Positions 44,197-57,679 of a DNA stretch of 64,000 nucleotides are shown in pieces. The notes below the pieces were generated by a model. That model ran no database searches and had not been told where the DNA came from. It saw only the letters and a list, made by a program, of their open reading frames with translations. Numbering within the stretch: the first letter of the stretch is position 1; every line of letters begins with the position of its first letter. Origin of the DNA: Leptoclinus maculatus (lineage: Eukaryota; Chordata; Actinopteri; Perciformes; Stichaeidae); the NCBI GenBank assembly GCA_032191485.1, contig JAVDOI010000008.1:16434174-16498173 (forward strand), written 5' to 3'. The translations under genes and the position numbers were made by a program.

Positions 44197-47100
44197 ATGA
44201 TCATTTATTCTTGGAAAAAGAAGACCTGTTTCTCGGAGGAAAACAAAGAGACGAAGCTGGACTCTCGCACCGTGTCAGAACTGACAGGTGAGGAAACAAA
44301 AACTTCCGGGAGTCACTTGACTGCTAAAGTCCTTTCAAAATAAACGCACGATGTAAATAGAAGTGAGTAATACCACTCGAGGCGTACTGGTTTGAGCACG
44401 GTGAGGAGGAAGGTGTATTACCGCTGTTTGGTTGTAACAACATGTAAAAGAGGAGGAAATTCTGCTGGATTAAAAAAACTGTTCAGAAAGATACACTGAT
44501 TTGACTGAAAGAAACACAGTTCAGAGTGAAGCTCGTCTTAGATGCGTTAAAACACCGTTACAATTAAAAAATAAATTAAAAAATCAAAGAGATGTAAAGA
44601 ACTGTCTTGAACAAGTTCTGTGCAGTTGATTAACGTTACAGCAAAAGTTGCCCCTTAACGTGCTAGCTGTTAATTGTGAAGTTGACTGTTGACGTTACAA
44701 TGTTAGCTAACGTTAGCTAACGTTAACACACGTTGTCAGTATTTGCTCACTTGATAAGCTAAACTAAGCTAAGCTAAGGTAAGGTCACTTCAGCTGACAC
44801 TGCTCAAATATAACTCGTGTTTATTTCTCATTGGCAGATAAATTAAAGAAAATAATCGTATTTTCTGTCGCAGTTATTGAGCTGGTTAGTTGGGTATAGC
44901 AATGTAACGATAGCTAGCTAGCTAACGTTACCTGTTAATCGCCAAAGCATTGAGTTGTTAGTTAGTCACTTTATATTTGTAATTTAATACAAATATAAAC
45001 CAGCCCTTCACTGGGATGACTGCTGGTCAATGGTAAAGGCCGAGTCATTAACGCCAAGCAGCCCATCTTGACTGCTAACATTAACATGTCTGATTACTGA
45101 GAAACAAGAGATGGCAGATGATGAAATAGTTTGGGAATTGTAAAACTGTGCAACCCTTTGTTTTTATAATCATGAATTGATAATTATGTCACTGGAAATT
45201 CCAACAGGAAGAATGCCATCAAGATATCAAATGACCAAACATAGTCCATAGCTATACTAGTTGATCAACCTGTAATATTAACTATTTTAACATTGATATT
45301 CATGGGAATCTTTGGGAATCTGTGTTGAGGAAGTGAGAAAGAAACATGGGTGTGGCATTTACCAGCAGACAGTGATTGTGTTGGGCAGAACATTAAAGTG
45401 TACAGTATATGTGTTTGTAAAAAAACCTCACTCTTAGCCAACATGTCTAATTCATTTAAGGGTTTTAATGGTGTCATTCAAACAATCATAAGTCTAAGAG
45501 CAAGCAACAAATAATACTAAAGTTCACATGCTCTCATAAAGTACAACTTGTTTTCATGATATCTAATGTTGGTCTTACTCTACTGTGTTTTTTGGGAGTG
45601 TGTCACCTATAATATTCACTGTTTTCAAATTGTAAATTTTTTCTGCATTCATCGTTTTGCCAAATAATTCCTAAATGTGCTATATTAATTACTTTAAAGG
45701 GCTTAGGAGTCAAACGTGTGAAATACAAACCCTGTGCTTCGGTTGTGGAGGAAGCTGCAAAGATCGGTGACATGACATGTGAAGAGGAGCCCAAGATCTG
45801 CATCGTAAAGACTCGTGAGTGTAAGTCCACCACTTGCATATGTCACCTCAGTAGATAATATGTTTGTACTCACTTCCCTTTGACTGTGGCACACTAGTTT
45901 TGCTTTGTTCTTTCGGAGAGTAAAAATGCTTTTCATTACAGCATAAAGCTGTTCTTTCATTTTTTTCCAGATAGGCTATGATTGATTCATAATTAATTAA
46001 TTAATTTCCTTTCTGGAGTTCAGTGTACTGTAGTGGTCAGGCTTAAAAATGCATAACGTTTCCAACCATTAGGTTGTGAGTCCTCTAAGTTTGTCCCGTC
46101 TTGTAAAATAGATTGTCTTTCTCTAAAGGACAACCATCCCTCTAAACCTTTTCAATGCCCACATGTGTTATATTCAATCCAACCCTTCCGGTATAAGGCA
46201 ACAAGCAATACAAGTAGCATATCGCTACAGTGTGAACTGTTATATAACTGTATATGTTTGTATTTTTGTGTTTATATTTGCAATAGATTCTTTGTCTGTC
46301 TGGAACTGAGAAATGGAACTGAGAAGTGTTTACCACGTGTAATGTGGATAGTAGAGGTGGGGACTACTACTGTTTTTGTCCTGTCATTGCAGTGTTGTCT
46401 AAGGCTCAGTTGCTGATGTATGACATAGAGCAACTGCTGGACTGGTGTACATCAACAGGCCCCTCCAACCAGAGACGACGCAGAATAGTACGTGCAGAGG
46501 TGGGGGTGCAAATCCTCAGACAAACCTCATGGAACCATGTGACCATGACCATGACCACATTATTTCCCTTGACCAAGTCGTTTTATTCGTCTAACCTTAA
46601 CCGTTGCCTTAAATTCAGCCTTTGTGGAGTACGTGTTGGTCATGTGGCTCCATGAGGTCTGTCCCCCTTCTTGTTTTCCGTCTTTGTTCTTTCCCCCACT
46701 GATACTGCAGCTCTTATGTTATGGGTCGACCAGAGAGGTCTATTTGTTTAATTGATCTCATCCTGTCTTTAAAGGGCATAATGAAGCAGATAGGACTATT
46801 ACATTCACTCAATACTGAGGTCACAAGTGGTCAGGCTACAAGAGTTCCATACAGTTGCATAGCAACACCGTTAATTTGCCTCTCAGCTGCAGCCTGAGGC
46901 GCAAACTGAATTGCCATCAATGTAGTTGTCAGCTGACACACGGAAGAAGCTACTTAACTATTTTACCATTTAATTGTAAGCCAAGCCTCTCTGCTTCTTT
47001 TACATGGTTTTCCATCAAAGTGATCAAGGGACAAGCGGCTTTAAACATTAAATCCTCCTGACCTATTTCTTGAAGTACCAGAGGGGGCAACAAATCAAAC

Positions 47101-47477
47101 TTTTTTCCAAAACCTTTGGTCAGAAAGAAATGCCTTTAGTGTGCGGCGTTTTGATTTAGGAGCTTTTGTTTCAGTCGGTTGCTTTACAGCAGCCCCCAAA
47201 GCTGCATTGATTTCATCCACGCTTGTTGCCGTATTTCTTCGGATTCTGGCTGTGGCCCAGTTATACGACGTTCCCCACCTCAATCCCACCTACAAAGGTA
47301 CTAATTGGCTCAGCTACTTCTCCGACCGGAAAAACAAGTCGTTCTTGAAAGGCCTTTGAATCTCTCCAACAAAATGTGAGATGTAGGCGCTTATTCAGAA
47401 GTCTGGAACCAGGCAAGCAAAAACACTAATGGTAGTGAGGACTGTTTATATATTCTCTTTCTAACAGGAAGCATGCA

Positions 47478-47520
<43 letters not shown>

Positions 47521-47803
47521 ACACAAATTCTCTCTATTGCACATACTGCACAAGGCAGTTTTGAACTGATGCACGTGCAAATGGTTTTGTCATTGTTTCA
47601 TGTGCTCAGGCATACCGTGCACAGCGTGATCTAGTGTGCGTGTTGTTGTGGTGATTCAGCAGGAGTGTCAGGCCAGCATAGAGGAGGACGGAGAGGCCTT
47701 GGTCATAGAGGGCTTCAGGTTTAAGAGTGCAGCCAGCAGGGAGGACCTGAGGAGGCTGAGATCACCGGCTGGTAGAGGAGCAGGACGCCAGGGCGACGCT
47801 TGA
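44197..47803 (+). CDS. zcwpw2: zcwpw2-like gene lacking the CW and PWWP domains
   Basis: Full-length ZCWPW2 reads H3K4me3 (zf-CW) and H3K36me3 (PWWP). Here four exons join in frame: 44197-44287, 45707-45820, 46393-46487 and 47660-47803, for 147 aa. The start ATG has an in-frame TGA 12 nt upstream. Residues 1-30 begin MIIYSWKKKTCFSEEN; a basic stretch VKRVKYKP follows. The C-terminal part, LLSKAQLLMYDIEQLLDW and later EEDGEALVIEGFRFKSA then REDLRRL, resembles the tail of human ZCWPW2, which has a LLKELEQML segment and then a DYLVIDGIKLK segment before its end. I found no CW or PWWP exon in 42.3-47.8 kb. Position and orientation head-to-head with azi2 match human. The exon 2 donor could be at 45814 or 45820. 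The weak similarity was judged by eye; an unrelated small gene is the alternative. Confidence 0.6.
44701..44726. repeat. GTTAGCTAAC tandem palindrome
   Basis: GTTAGCTAACGTTAGCTAAC followed by GTTAAC, a 10-bp unit that is its own inverse, repeated in tandem within zcwpw2 intron 1. Confidence 0.9.
47479..47516. repeat. (AC)n microsatellite, about 19 units
   Basis: A CA tract in zcwpw2 intron 3, 144 bp before the last exon. Confidence 0.97.
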
Positions 47804-48625
47804 GTGATGGCTGCCTTAGTGGTTTGATCACACAAAGTCAGCCAGGTCAAAGGACTGGCAGAGGTAACAATGGCGGACAGATGAGCCAACAGATGACATG
47901 TTTTAAAATGATGGGAGAAAGGCCAACAACTGACATGTGCAGCTCTTTACAACAGAGAGACAAACACAGTATGACACCGTGTTATATCGAGGATGTAGAC
48001 CATTTTAGAGGAGATAAGTGTTCCAGTTGTTCCTAAATGTTGTAATGTGATATGAGTTATTTGTTCATTGTTGCTTGTTTGCAGATAAATCATCTTTGAG
48101 AACATACTCGTTTGACAGTTTTGAATTGCCCTAACTCAACGTTTGCACGTATCAGTGTTGCATGTATCGTAGTGCTATACTATATAGGAGAGAGTATTAC
48201 AAGGTAAAGTTCAAAAATGGCATTGTTTAGGATAATGGGGATGACTTTGCATTATTTATTTCACTGCTCTTGTGCAAGCCAGCATGGTACATTTTGCAGT
48301 CTCAGCAGTGTGATCCGTATGGAACAGTAGCTCACCAGCTCTTTATACTGTTATGTACTTATTTCATTTGTTGCGTTTATGGTGTGGGACACACACACAC
48401 ACACACATACCTTGAATGTCCCGTATACATCAACACACCGTGTATGCTAGTTGGGGACGTAGCTTTCTGTTTGGTTACACAGAGCTGTTGGACTATTCAG
48501 TGTCCTTCCTGTTTGTACCTTATTGTAGATCATCTTACTCCCTAAAAGCACCTCTAGTGCTCTGAATATAGCAACGTCTCACAGCCCACCATGCTTTTTA
48601 GTGCAGCTGGCTTGCAGAAAAACAG

Positions 48626-48731
48626 TATAATAAATACATATGACAGTGTTATACTTTGGCATCTGAAGGTCTATGAGAAATCTCATAATTGAATAACCTG
48701 ACGTCAAGACCTTTTGAAGCTCATAAATAAA
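48626..48731 (+). terminator. candidate zcwpw2 poly(A) signals
   Basis: AATAAA occurs at 48629-48634 and 48726-48731, 0.8-0.9 kb after the stop codon. No nearer good signal was seen on the plus strand. Confidence 0.35.
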
Positions 48732-49200
48732 GTGCACTGCATTGGAGGAGGATTATGACGGTATAGTCTCTCAGTCTTACATATGTCACTCTTCCTCAGT
48801 CCACTATTTGGGAACTGTTCCTCATTGGTGGTGGTTAAACTGATATTAAAAACATGAATTAAAAACTTTCATAAACAAGTGATACTGTGTGCATTACATC
48901 ATAGCATCGATTCACAGTATTTGATGATACATGCCATATTCTAAATATTGTGATACTGTTGTATCAACTCTAATGGGGTACAAAAGATACCTGGTCAAAT
49001 GAGTTGGTCAAATTGATTACTCAAAGCATTTTAAATTTGTTTTTACCATTTTTCAAATTTCAATTCTAGTGCAGTCTGCAGTAGAAATGACAATATAGCA
49101 AATGGCCATCTTACAAACTTTGACCTGATTGTGTCAAGAGATGCCACATGCAGTATCGGTGACAACAATGTACTCGTACTCGTCATTACTGTGTACATCC

Positions 49201-49789
49201 CTCTACTGCAGGGGTCTTCAACGTTTTTCAGGCCAAGGACCCCCAAACTGATAGAGAGATGGAGCAGGGACCCCCGACTATATATATTATATACAATTGT
49301 GTTTCATATTAAACTGGGCCTAGTGCCATGTATAAACATACCTTGTTATTGTGCATTCAATACTAAGCTATTCATATAGTCATGTTTTTATTTTAAACAT
49401 GTGCAAGGTACAGTGAGTAGGGTGGCCGTGCCACTGCCATTTATAAACATACCTTGTCAACTGATGTCAATGCCAATATCAACACTGTCTGTCAATTGCA
49501 TGATAATCATGCATACAAGCTATTCAAATTGACGTTTTCATTTTAAACATGAATGTGGAAACAAAAAATGAGTGATGGCCTATTAGTGCCACTGCCATGC
49601 ATAAACATACCTGTTATTTTGCATACAATACTGAACTATTAAAATAATGGACAGATTCATGTTTGGGAAAAAAATAAAAAAATAATTTAAATATAAAAAA
49701 AATATAAAAAATTGTCTAATCAACCAAAAGATTCACGACCCCCCTGCAGTACCTCCGCGGACCCCCTGTTGAAGACCTCTGCTCTACTG
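49201..49789. mobile_element. non-autonomous hAT-type element
   Basis: The element proper is 49209-49781 (573 bp). It starts CAGGGGTCTTCAACG and ends GTTGAAGACCTCTG, imperfect inverted repeats. It is flanked by a perfect 8-bp duplication CTCTACTG (49201-49208 and 49782-49789). Inside are about three diverged copies of a unit of roughly 100 bp containing TGCCAT-TATAAACATACCTTG and ATTTTAAACATG. No transposase frame. Confidence 0.92.
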
Positions 49790-50539
49790 TATATGTTAGG
49801 AAGACATCCTGTGCTGCTATAGCCTGCCATTGTAATCACAGAGTCAGCTTCATTTTGTTAGCCTCACACATGAGTAGCGTACTAGAATCTCACGACCACA
49901 CTGTAAAATAAATCCCTTCAATGGTGAAACATGAAAACGAATCAGTCTTGTCTCTCCATGTAACGCCCTGTGTAAAGTGAGTAGAGTGGGCCGTTTGCTG
50001 CTGAAATGAAGAAACGGGACCTGCCAGTAGATTAACAAGTGTCAGAGCATCAATGTAGCCAATTAACAAACTCCCAATTAGAATGTCTGCTGAACGATTG
50101 AACCCAGAAGTTTACCGAGCATTAACATACTAAACAGACCGACATTATGTTATGCAGATAAGGTCATTATTATGCATGTGCTAGTTCAGAGCCTAAATTA
50201 AGTGCTTGTTTGGAGCACTCGGGATGTGTTTGCAAGCATCAGCTCTATGACAACATATTACAGAAATAATGGTCACTTGAAAAATCGAATTCGTTTGACA
50301 TTTGGCTTCAAGCGATGGTAAATAAACAAAGACAGCTTGAATCATATTTAGTAACCATCCAGAGCTATAGCATGCAAATCTCCTTAGATTCATAGGAATT
50401 GGTAAAAGGGCTTAATAATAACTTAATAATATGCAGACAGACACACTCGCACTATGCACACAAACACTTGCATCATCATGCAATCAGATCAAGTGGTAGA
50501 GAACAATGGTAGAAAAGCATCCAGCAGATGCTGAATTAA

Positions 50540-50720
50540 TAATGGCAGAAGTTTCAGATCGACTGTGTTGATTGTCAAGTTTTTGTCCGAAAGTGCCGCA
50601 TGAATTATTGATGTCATAGCCCTTGTAATTAGATGTTGATGGGAAAAGACCGGACCAGGGAAACAAGAGCGCTTGCTGTTCTGTGGAAATGATTAATCAG
50701 TCGCCCGGGTCTTCATCACT
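50540..50720. promoter_or_regulatory. candidate conserved non-coding block
   Basis: Non-repetitive sequence with AATTAATAATGG, CATGAATTATTGATGTCATAG and TGTAATTAGATG, homeodomain-type words in a gene-free region. Judged by texture only. Confidence 0.2.
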
Positions 50721-52319
50721 TTTGACAATTTTAGGACTTTGACCCTCTTCAAACTGAGAGGGCTATGGCCACCTCTTCACAACAGATGGACACTGCTGTA
50801 TTTGGGTGGTATCTTTTGGTTTATGATTGCACTTGTGGTTTGTTTGGTTGATTTAAACATCTGCCGCCCATAAATCTGCATCGATGGAACCCGAGAGCAA
50901 CAGCAGATGCACGCTCATTTTCAACCAGAAGAGGATGCTGTTTCTTTGTTATTTGCTCAGTCCCTGCACCCGGGCATTAAGCACTCAAGCGATTTATAAT
51001 GAATGGCAATGAGACATTCAAAGGCATGTGAAGCTCACTGTTGAGGAGGAGAGTGGCTGAAGGTTGGACTCTTTCTGAGTTATCTTTTACCACCTTGTTA
51101 AACCTCGAGCTAGAACATTATGAAATTAGTAGGGAGTACACACATGCAGAATATACTCCCCGTTGTCTCGAGGCAAAGTAGAACGTATTCACCCACTATT
51201 AATCACCAGTGAGTCATGCGTGTACGGTGAGGTCACAGTATACCCTCTATGATCCCTTCCTCTGCAATATAATACCCCATCAACTACAACGGCACTGCTG
51301 CAGTTAAAGTTAGGATCAGTGATGCCGGCAGCACGGTCATATATCACACCGCTGTCTCCGAGTTGTTTCACACTGCTGAACTAAACTGCACCAACACAAA
51401 TTACACCAGCAGCAGACATAACTCCAGTATTTCTCTCTCAGCGTTTCCAAAACACTGGGGATGTTTGACAGCCGTGGATTTGCCGTGACGCGGCGGAGTC
51501 TCATCGCCTATCAATTGTGCGTCAAGCTGCACTGGGAGGAATGGTGTCATAAAGTTTTGTTGGCGGAGGGTGCTTTTTCTTTTTTCCGAGTCTGGGTTTT
51601 TATACAAACACACTTGATGAGAAAAATGTCTGGAGCACACATTGTATCGCACACTGTAAGCTTTATGCTCCGTGTGAGGTGGGTAGCCTCGCAGCACCAT
51701 TTGCATGCAGAGTTCACAAGACCTCCATTGGTCCGAGCGTTCTCGGCAACCCACGGGCGTTTTTTCACATTGCGCTTCAAAAACGGTTCTGAAGTAAAGT
51801 GCACTCGCCTGCTTACTGATTCATGACAGAGCCTGAAACTGTGCCTTGTAATCAAGAGCTGGCCTTCTTCAGACGGCACAGAGGTCAGCCATATCCAAGG
51901 CCCCCCTGTATATGTGTTGGTACAGCGGAGGGCATCCCTGGAGACCGAATGAGCATAGCTGCAGCAGGGCATCCAAGGCCCTTCCTTTGTTTTTTGCTGA
52001 GCCAATTAGAGAGCGATAGCATCTGCTATGAAAGGGAGAACAATGGCTTGTTCACTGCGTGTTCGAGTCCATGAGTATGTGTGTGTGAATACGCATGAAG
52101 TTTGTGTGCATGTCCGTAGGCTAGTTAGTATATATGCATGTGTGTGTGTGTGTGTGTTCTTGTAGCTACAGTAGAGCATGTAGAGTATGTGTGTTGAATA
52201 GTAATAAGAGAGAGAGAGAGGAGTATTGAATACAGCAGAGGAGAGGACACAAGAAAACGACTGCCTACAAAGTATGACAGACAGCATATGGCTTCATCTG
52301 CTGTGATTCAGTTAAGCCC

Positions 52320-52333
52320 TACACACACACGCG

Positions 52334-52365
<32 letters not shown>

Positions 52366-52368
52366 CAG
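52320..52368. repeat. (AC)n microsatellite with GC interruptions
   Basis: A CA tract with a GCGC and a CGC interruption. Confidence 0.95.
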
Positions 52369-52680
52369 TAAATCACCAGAGAGGCAAATATAAATTAGGA
52401 AGACTTCTTGCATTTATGCGCCGAGGCACATACAATGCTTGTAATTAAAAAGTCACCGCTGCTGAGTGACAGTCTCGCTCGTGCACGGCTAGTTTGTTTC
52501 ACCCGCTCCCAACTCCTGTGAAACTTTTTGACAGGAAGTGTGGTGATGATTTCACAGTTGGCCATAACACTCCATCTCGCCAAATGACCTGAAGGTCATC
52601 AACCCCTACCTGCTGCTGTCTCGAGCTGTGCAGAGTTTGATGACTCTTCTTTTCTAGCTATAGGAGTGAAAAGAGAGAGG

Positions 52681-52696
52681 TGTGAGTGTGAGTGTG

Positions 52697-52757
<61 letters not shown>
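52681..52757. repeat. (GT)n microsatellite with GTGTGA variant units
   Basis: Starts with several TGTGAG hexamers, then about 25 GT units. Confidence 0.96.
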
Positions 52758-52760
<3 letters not shown>

Positions 52761-53894
52761 TGTTTAGCAGAGCTAGCTAGCACCCCTGGCTCGGCCAGCC
52801 GGCTCCACCATATGGCCTCATTTATCATGTATCTCACTATTCATTAGGACTGCCCTTGCTGGCTGCAGACACACTGCTGGGGGTCCTCACCTCAGAAAGG
52901 CTCTGGACGACTGACTGCAGTCCACTGTAATTTTGGGAGTGAATGCATCACAATTATACGTGGCTGACAAACACCGAAAGGTTATTTTGCTCCACAGGAG
53001 GCCCCACTTTGCATTAGAGGAAAGCAGTGATTAAAATTAAGTTATACATAATAATAATATTAATACAATAGTTTTTTGGCGAAACATGTGATTCGTGTTT
53101 TAGAGCTCTGGAAGGATGCAAAGATCAATCGTCTGTAGAGAGTCCCCCACAGTGTGCAATTCCTCCGCACTGCGTGACATGTTTTTGTGACTAATCAAAC
53201 ATAATAACGCCTCATCGGTATTGTCTGACCCGTTGCTTGACTGCCCTCGCTGAATGCAATAGGTTTGGCAAAAATGCTGTTTCTTCATTGCTTTTGCAAA
53301 GCTGTTGGTGTAAAGTTATTTAGACAAATCTGTAGCTAATCATGCGCTTATGTCTTTTCACCTATTAGACTTTCTATTACATACGTCGCCACGTCTTGTC
53401 ATCTTCTCATCTTGCTTTGGGACGTTTTGTTTGAACAAAAGTCTGTTTCAATGGTATGTTAATTTACGGCAGACATGACGATGAATGATCTTTTCATATA
53501 TACATATTTTAATGCCCCTATAGTTTCCAAGATCCTCTTTGTGAGCAACCCATCAACAGCCTCTCTAGTTTGAAAAATAACATTTCATGTTACATAAAAA
53601 GGAGAAGAAATTTACATTTTAGACATGATGTATTAATGGTTGGTTTCCTGCGTCAACTACAAATAGTGCTCCGATTAACATATCAGTGTTGTTCCCTGAG
53701 CTAACTGTGGCAGTGCAGAAATAATTACCTGAGCGGGGGATCTTTTGATCTGCTCTCAGTGTATCAGACTATTTACACGGAACCACATACTGTATCATCT
53801 TTGACTTTCTGATCTCGGTTGTGTTCATTTTGCTAGAGTTTGTAATTCTGTTTAAAGACAGAGATGTAAAATAACGCTGACAGTAAATCCCACA

Positions 53895-54424
53895 GTGTTT
53901 ACCAGGGGTAGGCAACCTTAGGCGCTAGCTCAACCAATGGCACACTAGCAATAAGTGTGCAAGAGAGTTTCTCATGAAATGTTGAGGTGCCCTCTCATCT
54001 GCATGTCAAATTACCTCTTGCGCAGTCTAACAGATTCATGGTAGGTTGATTGATTTCCCCCTAATCCACGAAGACCCGCCCTACTTTGCCTCTGATTGGC
54101 TAGTACTCATTGCCTTGGTGGAATTGGTGGAAGGTTGGTAGGGTTAATGATTTCAACTCGGATGTGGAGGTTTTCATTAGGAAGGCCGCCTTCTTTTATA
54201 GAGCTTTCATAATTACCATTTCCTGATTATGTTTTTATGTATTTTGCTGTGGACGTCGCCTTTATGAATAGAATACAATTACAGATCCTTTGGAGGTTTA
54301 CATTTTGATGTGGTGTCATGGATAAACTTAATGTTAACCTTAATTTTGATATGACACACTGATTGACAAGAACATTTAAGAATGGCACTCCGTATCAAAA
54401 AGTTTGGCGAACCCTGGTCTTTAC
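53895..54424. mobile_element. non-autonomous hAT-type element, older copy
   Basis: The element proper is 53903-54416 (514 bp). Its ends CAGGGGTAGGCAACC and the inverse CAGGGTTCGCCAAAC are imperfect inverted repeats. Flanks GTGTTTAC and GTCTTTAC form a 7-of-8 target duplication. No transposase frame; the differences suggest an older insertion than those at 39489 and 49209. Confidence 0.82.
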
Positions 54425-55894
54425 CCCAAAACACCATAAAAATAACTTATGCGTAATTTTCCTTGATCGGTTGTGGCGAGGAGCTAGTAGCACTGTTTGA
54501 GCAGTGCAAAGTCATTTCTTTGCTTATTTGTTTGTATTTTTTTACTTCTTACTAAAAATCAACAAATTTCAGAGTTGACAAGGTGACATGTCCAATCATA
54601 TAGCTATTTCTCTTTCCCTTTCATGTCTGTAACCTTAAGATATCCATGTGCTTTTAAAAACGCAGATGTGCAGAGTTTTGTGTCTCTATGTGAATACATA
54701 CCTGAAAAAAACAGGTGGGGAGCTTAAACCTAACACTAATCTGATTCTTTACATTTTGGGCATCCATCCGCTGACATCCTGGCCTCAATAGCAACAATCT
54801 TAAACTATCCTGTCACAGAAGAGTAGGCCTTGGGTGCATGGTAGAACAATTGTTCTTGCAAATTTCTTTCTGGTTTCATATGATAGAGGGAATTCTGGGG
54901 CAAAGGATTTCAAACACTTCGCTCAATGGGAAAAAGTTGAAGGGATATGTGAGAAGTCTGGCGACTATACCGTATCGTGATATCATCATTCTTTTACAGA
55001 TAATCGTACTATGAGCTGTGCAGGACTATCCGCAGCAATGGAGTCCAGACAGTGCTGGTGGTGACGAAATAGAAGAGCATGAAGCTGAAGATCTAGATTG
55101 ATGTGATCTGGAGCGGGATTCGTGATGAGCTCATTGGACAGCTGGTTCTGATGAAAACAAGGGGGAGGAGGGCTGGAGGGTGGGTTACATCAATGACAGC
55201 TGAAAGCAGCATAGAGGGGATTGGATTTTAACCGCAACAAGATGATTGGCTAATGAGGTAGTCGCAAAATCTGATTGCTTTAAGAAGTGAATCAGCAACT
55301 TAAGCTAGAAGAACAAAAGGAAACTATATCTATCTATCTATATGCACTATATTTACCCTCTGCAATTGTATGTAATAGTCTGATTTCTGAGTGTGAATGT
55401 TCTTAATTAGTCACCTGAAACTATTCCCACAGTGGAACAAAAGTAAGTCGCGTAATTGCAGGTCCCACAATTTGGGTAAGCTCATCATACTAGATGTGAG
55501 ATCTCCAATTCGGTTACACACAGATTTGAACATTCAATGCCAGACTGGTGTTGATCAGCGAGGTCATCTTCTTCAGGTACTAAGCTTTGGGGACTCTGTA
55601 TCAGCAGGACTGTTCCACTTACTGCAGCTTTGTGCCGGGACTGTGAGGCCAGCTGTTGTTCCGGTGCGTCCCTGTTAAGCATCGAAACATTAAACGGCAA
55701 GCGTGACTCAACTGCCCAGAGTAAATCACAGACTGTTGTTGTGCCTGTCATTGTTATCTCAGGAAGAAGTCTTTGCATTCCTCTCCCACACCGTGTGGCA
55801 CACTTGATTTTCCTCTCGTCCTGCCTGTCCGTCTTCCTCTGTCTCTTCTTGACGGTTTGACAGTGTGACAGAGAGGAAGAGACGTCTTCAGTCA

Positions 55895-55933
55895 TGTGTG
55901 TGTGTGTGTGTGTGTGTGGGGGGGGGGGGGGGA
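55895..55933. repeat. (GT)n tract followed by poly-G
   Basis: About ten GT units run directly into a G run of about 15. Confidence 0.93.
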
Positions 55934-57679
55934 TGTCAGCAGGAGTGAGATGTCTGCCTTTGCACCACTGATTGCTCTGCGTGTGGGTGGGTGTGTCCGT
56001 GCTTGTGTGAAGTTGATGCTCGCGTGTGGATATACTTTAGGTTGTGCTGAATATTGAATATGTTTTCGGCGCATATACCGTTGTGTTACTCTTGTGTGCG
56101 TCTTTGTTGATTTGTTTTAATGTGATTGTATATCGCAGTATTGAAAGCATCGAAGCACGAAGCGCTCGTTGTTTTCGCAGGTTATAATGACGCAGATTAA
56201 AAGGAAACAATTTGGAAAGCAGAGGTTTGTTCTGAGTGAAGCACTTTAAATGAACAATGTCTCTCCGACATTTTGGTTGTTGAAGACATTCAGGAGGCAA
56301 AATCCCTCTTAAGAGACTTCACTGACCGCAAGTGAGACCTTGTTTTTCTAGGTTGTCTAAGAGACAACATTGATGCAGCTTTAGATTAGGACAAAGCACC
56401 AGATACACAAATACTTGTCTGATATACATACTAGCTTGCAGGAACATTGCGCTAGTACTATAGGGTACAGAGGAACAATGTTGTGAGCTAAATGCCTTAC
56501 CGGTACTTAAGAGCATTTCAACGCAGCTTGTTATTCCTAAATGCTCTATAACACTAGCTGCCCACTGTGCAGTTACTTCATTTAGTGCTTTTACCCTTTG
56601 CCAATATCAATTACTGAAAAAGAAGCAGCATGGTTTGTCAGTTTGTAAAATCACATTGCTATGGATTGTATTGTAGATATCTCAGGCTATAGAGCCTTAT
56701 TAAATAGACTAAATCATTCATACTAGAATCTAGTCTGTTGATGTAAAAGTCTCGCTTTTTTACTGCTTACGTCAAACTATTCCAGTTTCATCCAGTATAT
56801 GGGCTGATGTGGACAGATAGTAAGTATCCAGAGTATATAAGTCTGTTGTGCTTATTCTGTTTGTTTGTGTGCATAACCTTGTTTATACAGTGACAGGTCA
56901 ACCTTTGAAAAAGAAAGGTCTTTTGATGTCCTCACCATCGTTTTAAATCTTCTTTAGGTGATGCAATCAGCAACACTGAAAATCACCTCTTAGCAAATGC
57001 AAATGTACTCTCAATGCAGTTGGCTCCAGTTATAACACAAATGGAGTGGCTCATGACCTTCCTAGCCAACAGGAAATAGCTTCTGGAGTCACAACAGCGG
57101 GCTGACTTGCCATTAACACGGCAGCACAAAGCAGCTACAGTCTTTTCTGTTTCCTTTAAGAAGGATTCGAACAGGAGAAACATCGTAGTAGCAGAGCGAA
57201 GCAGCTGTAGAGCTCTATTGTTGTAACTCTAATAGCAGCGTTCATTACCCTCTCCTTTTGCTTGGACTCATTTTTTTGTATTACGGTCATTATCTTTTAT
57301 TTGTAAGCCTGCTGCACAGTGCAATGTTCATGCTCAGCTATTCCACCACTGGCTTCAGAGGAGTTGGGTTTCAAAAATAACTTTAACTTAATTTAATTTG
57401 TGCACTGGCTTATATGCTCAACAGCAAGAAAGTACAACAACGCAACACTTGTTAGGATCAGACTCCTTATTTACATTGTTAATGAAGACATGCATTTTGA
57501 CCGAACAGTCGTGCAGCTTTCATGGGGCAATAAAAGAAAAGTGTAGGCCAGAGTAACTGAAATGCTATTCAGTGAATATATTTGCTGAGGAATTGCAGAT
57601 TTTTTTTTAGTGCAAAGACGCTGGATGTATTTTCAGAGTGCTGTACTTTCCACTCCGGCGTAATAGCCCTCCTAATTCA

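Noticed and set aside
46142..46416. Plus and minus frames at 46142-46416 as a zcwpw2 exon
   Set aside because: They do not fit the phase of the neighbouring exons and have no splice sites at the right places.
51401..52005. 152-aa and 117-aa minus-strand frames and a 121-aa plus-strand frame
   Set aside because: They overlap in three frames on both strands, match no family and lack splice context; probably a stretch poor in stop codons.
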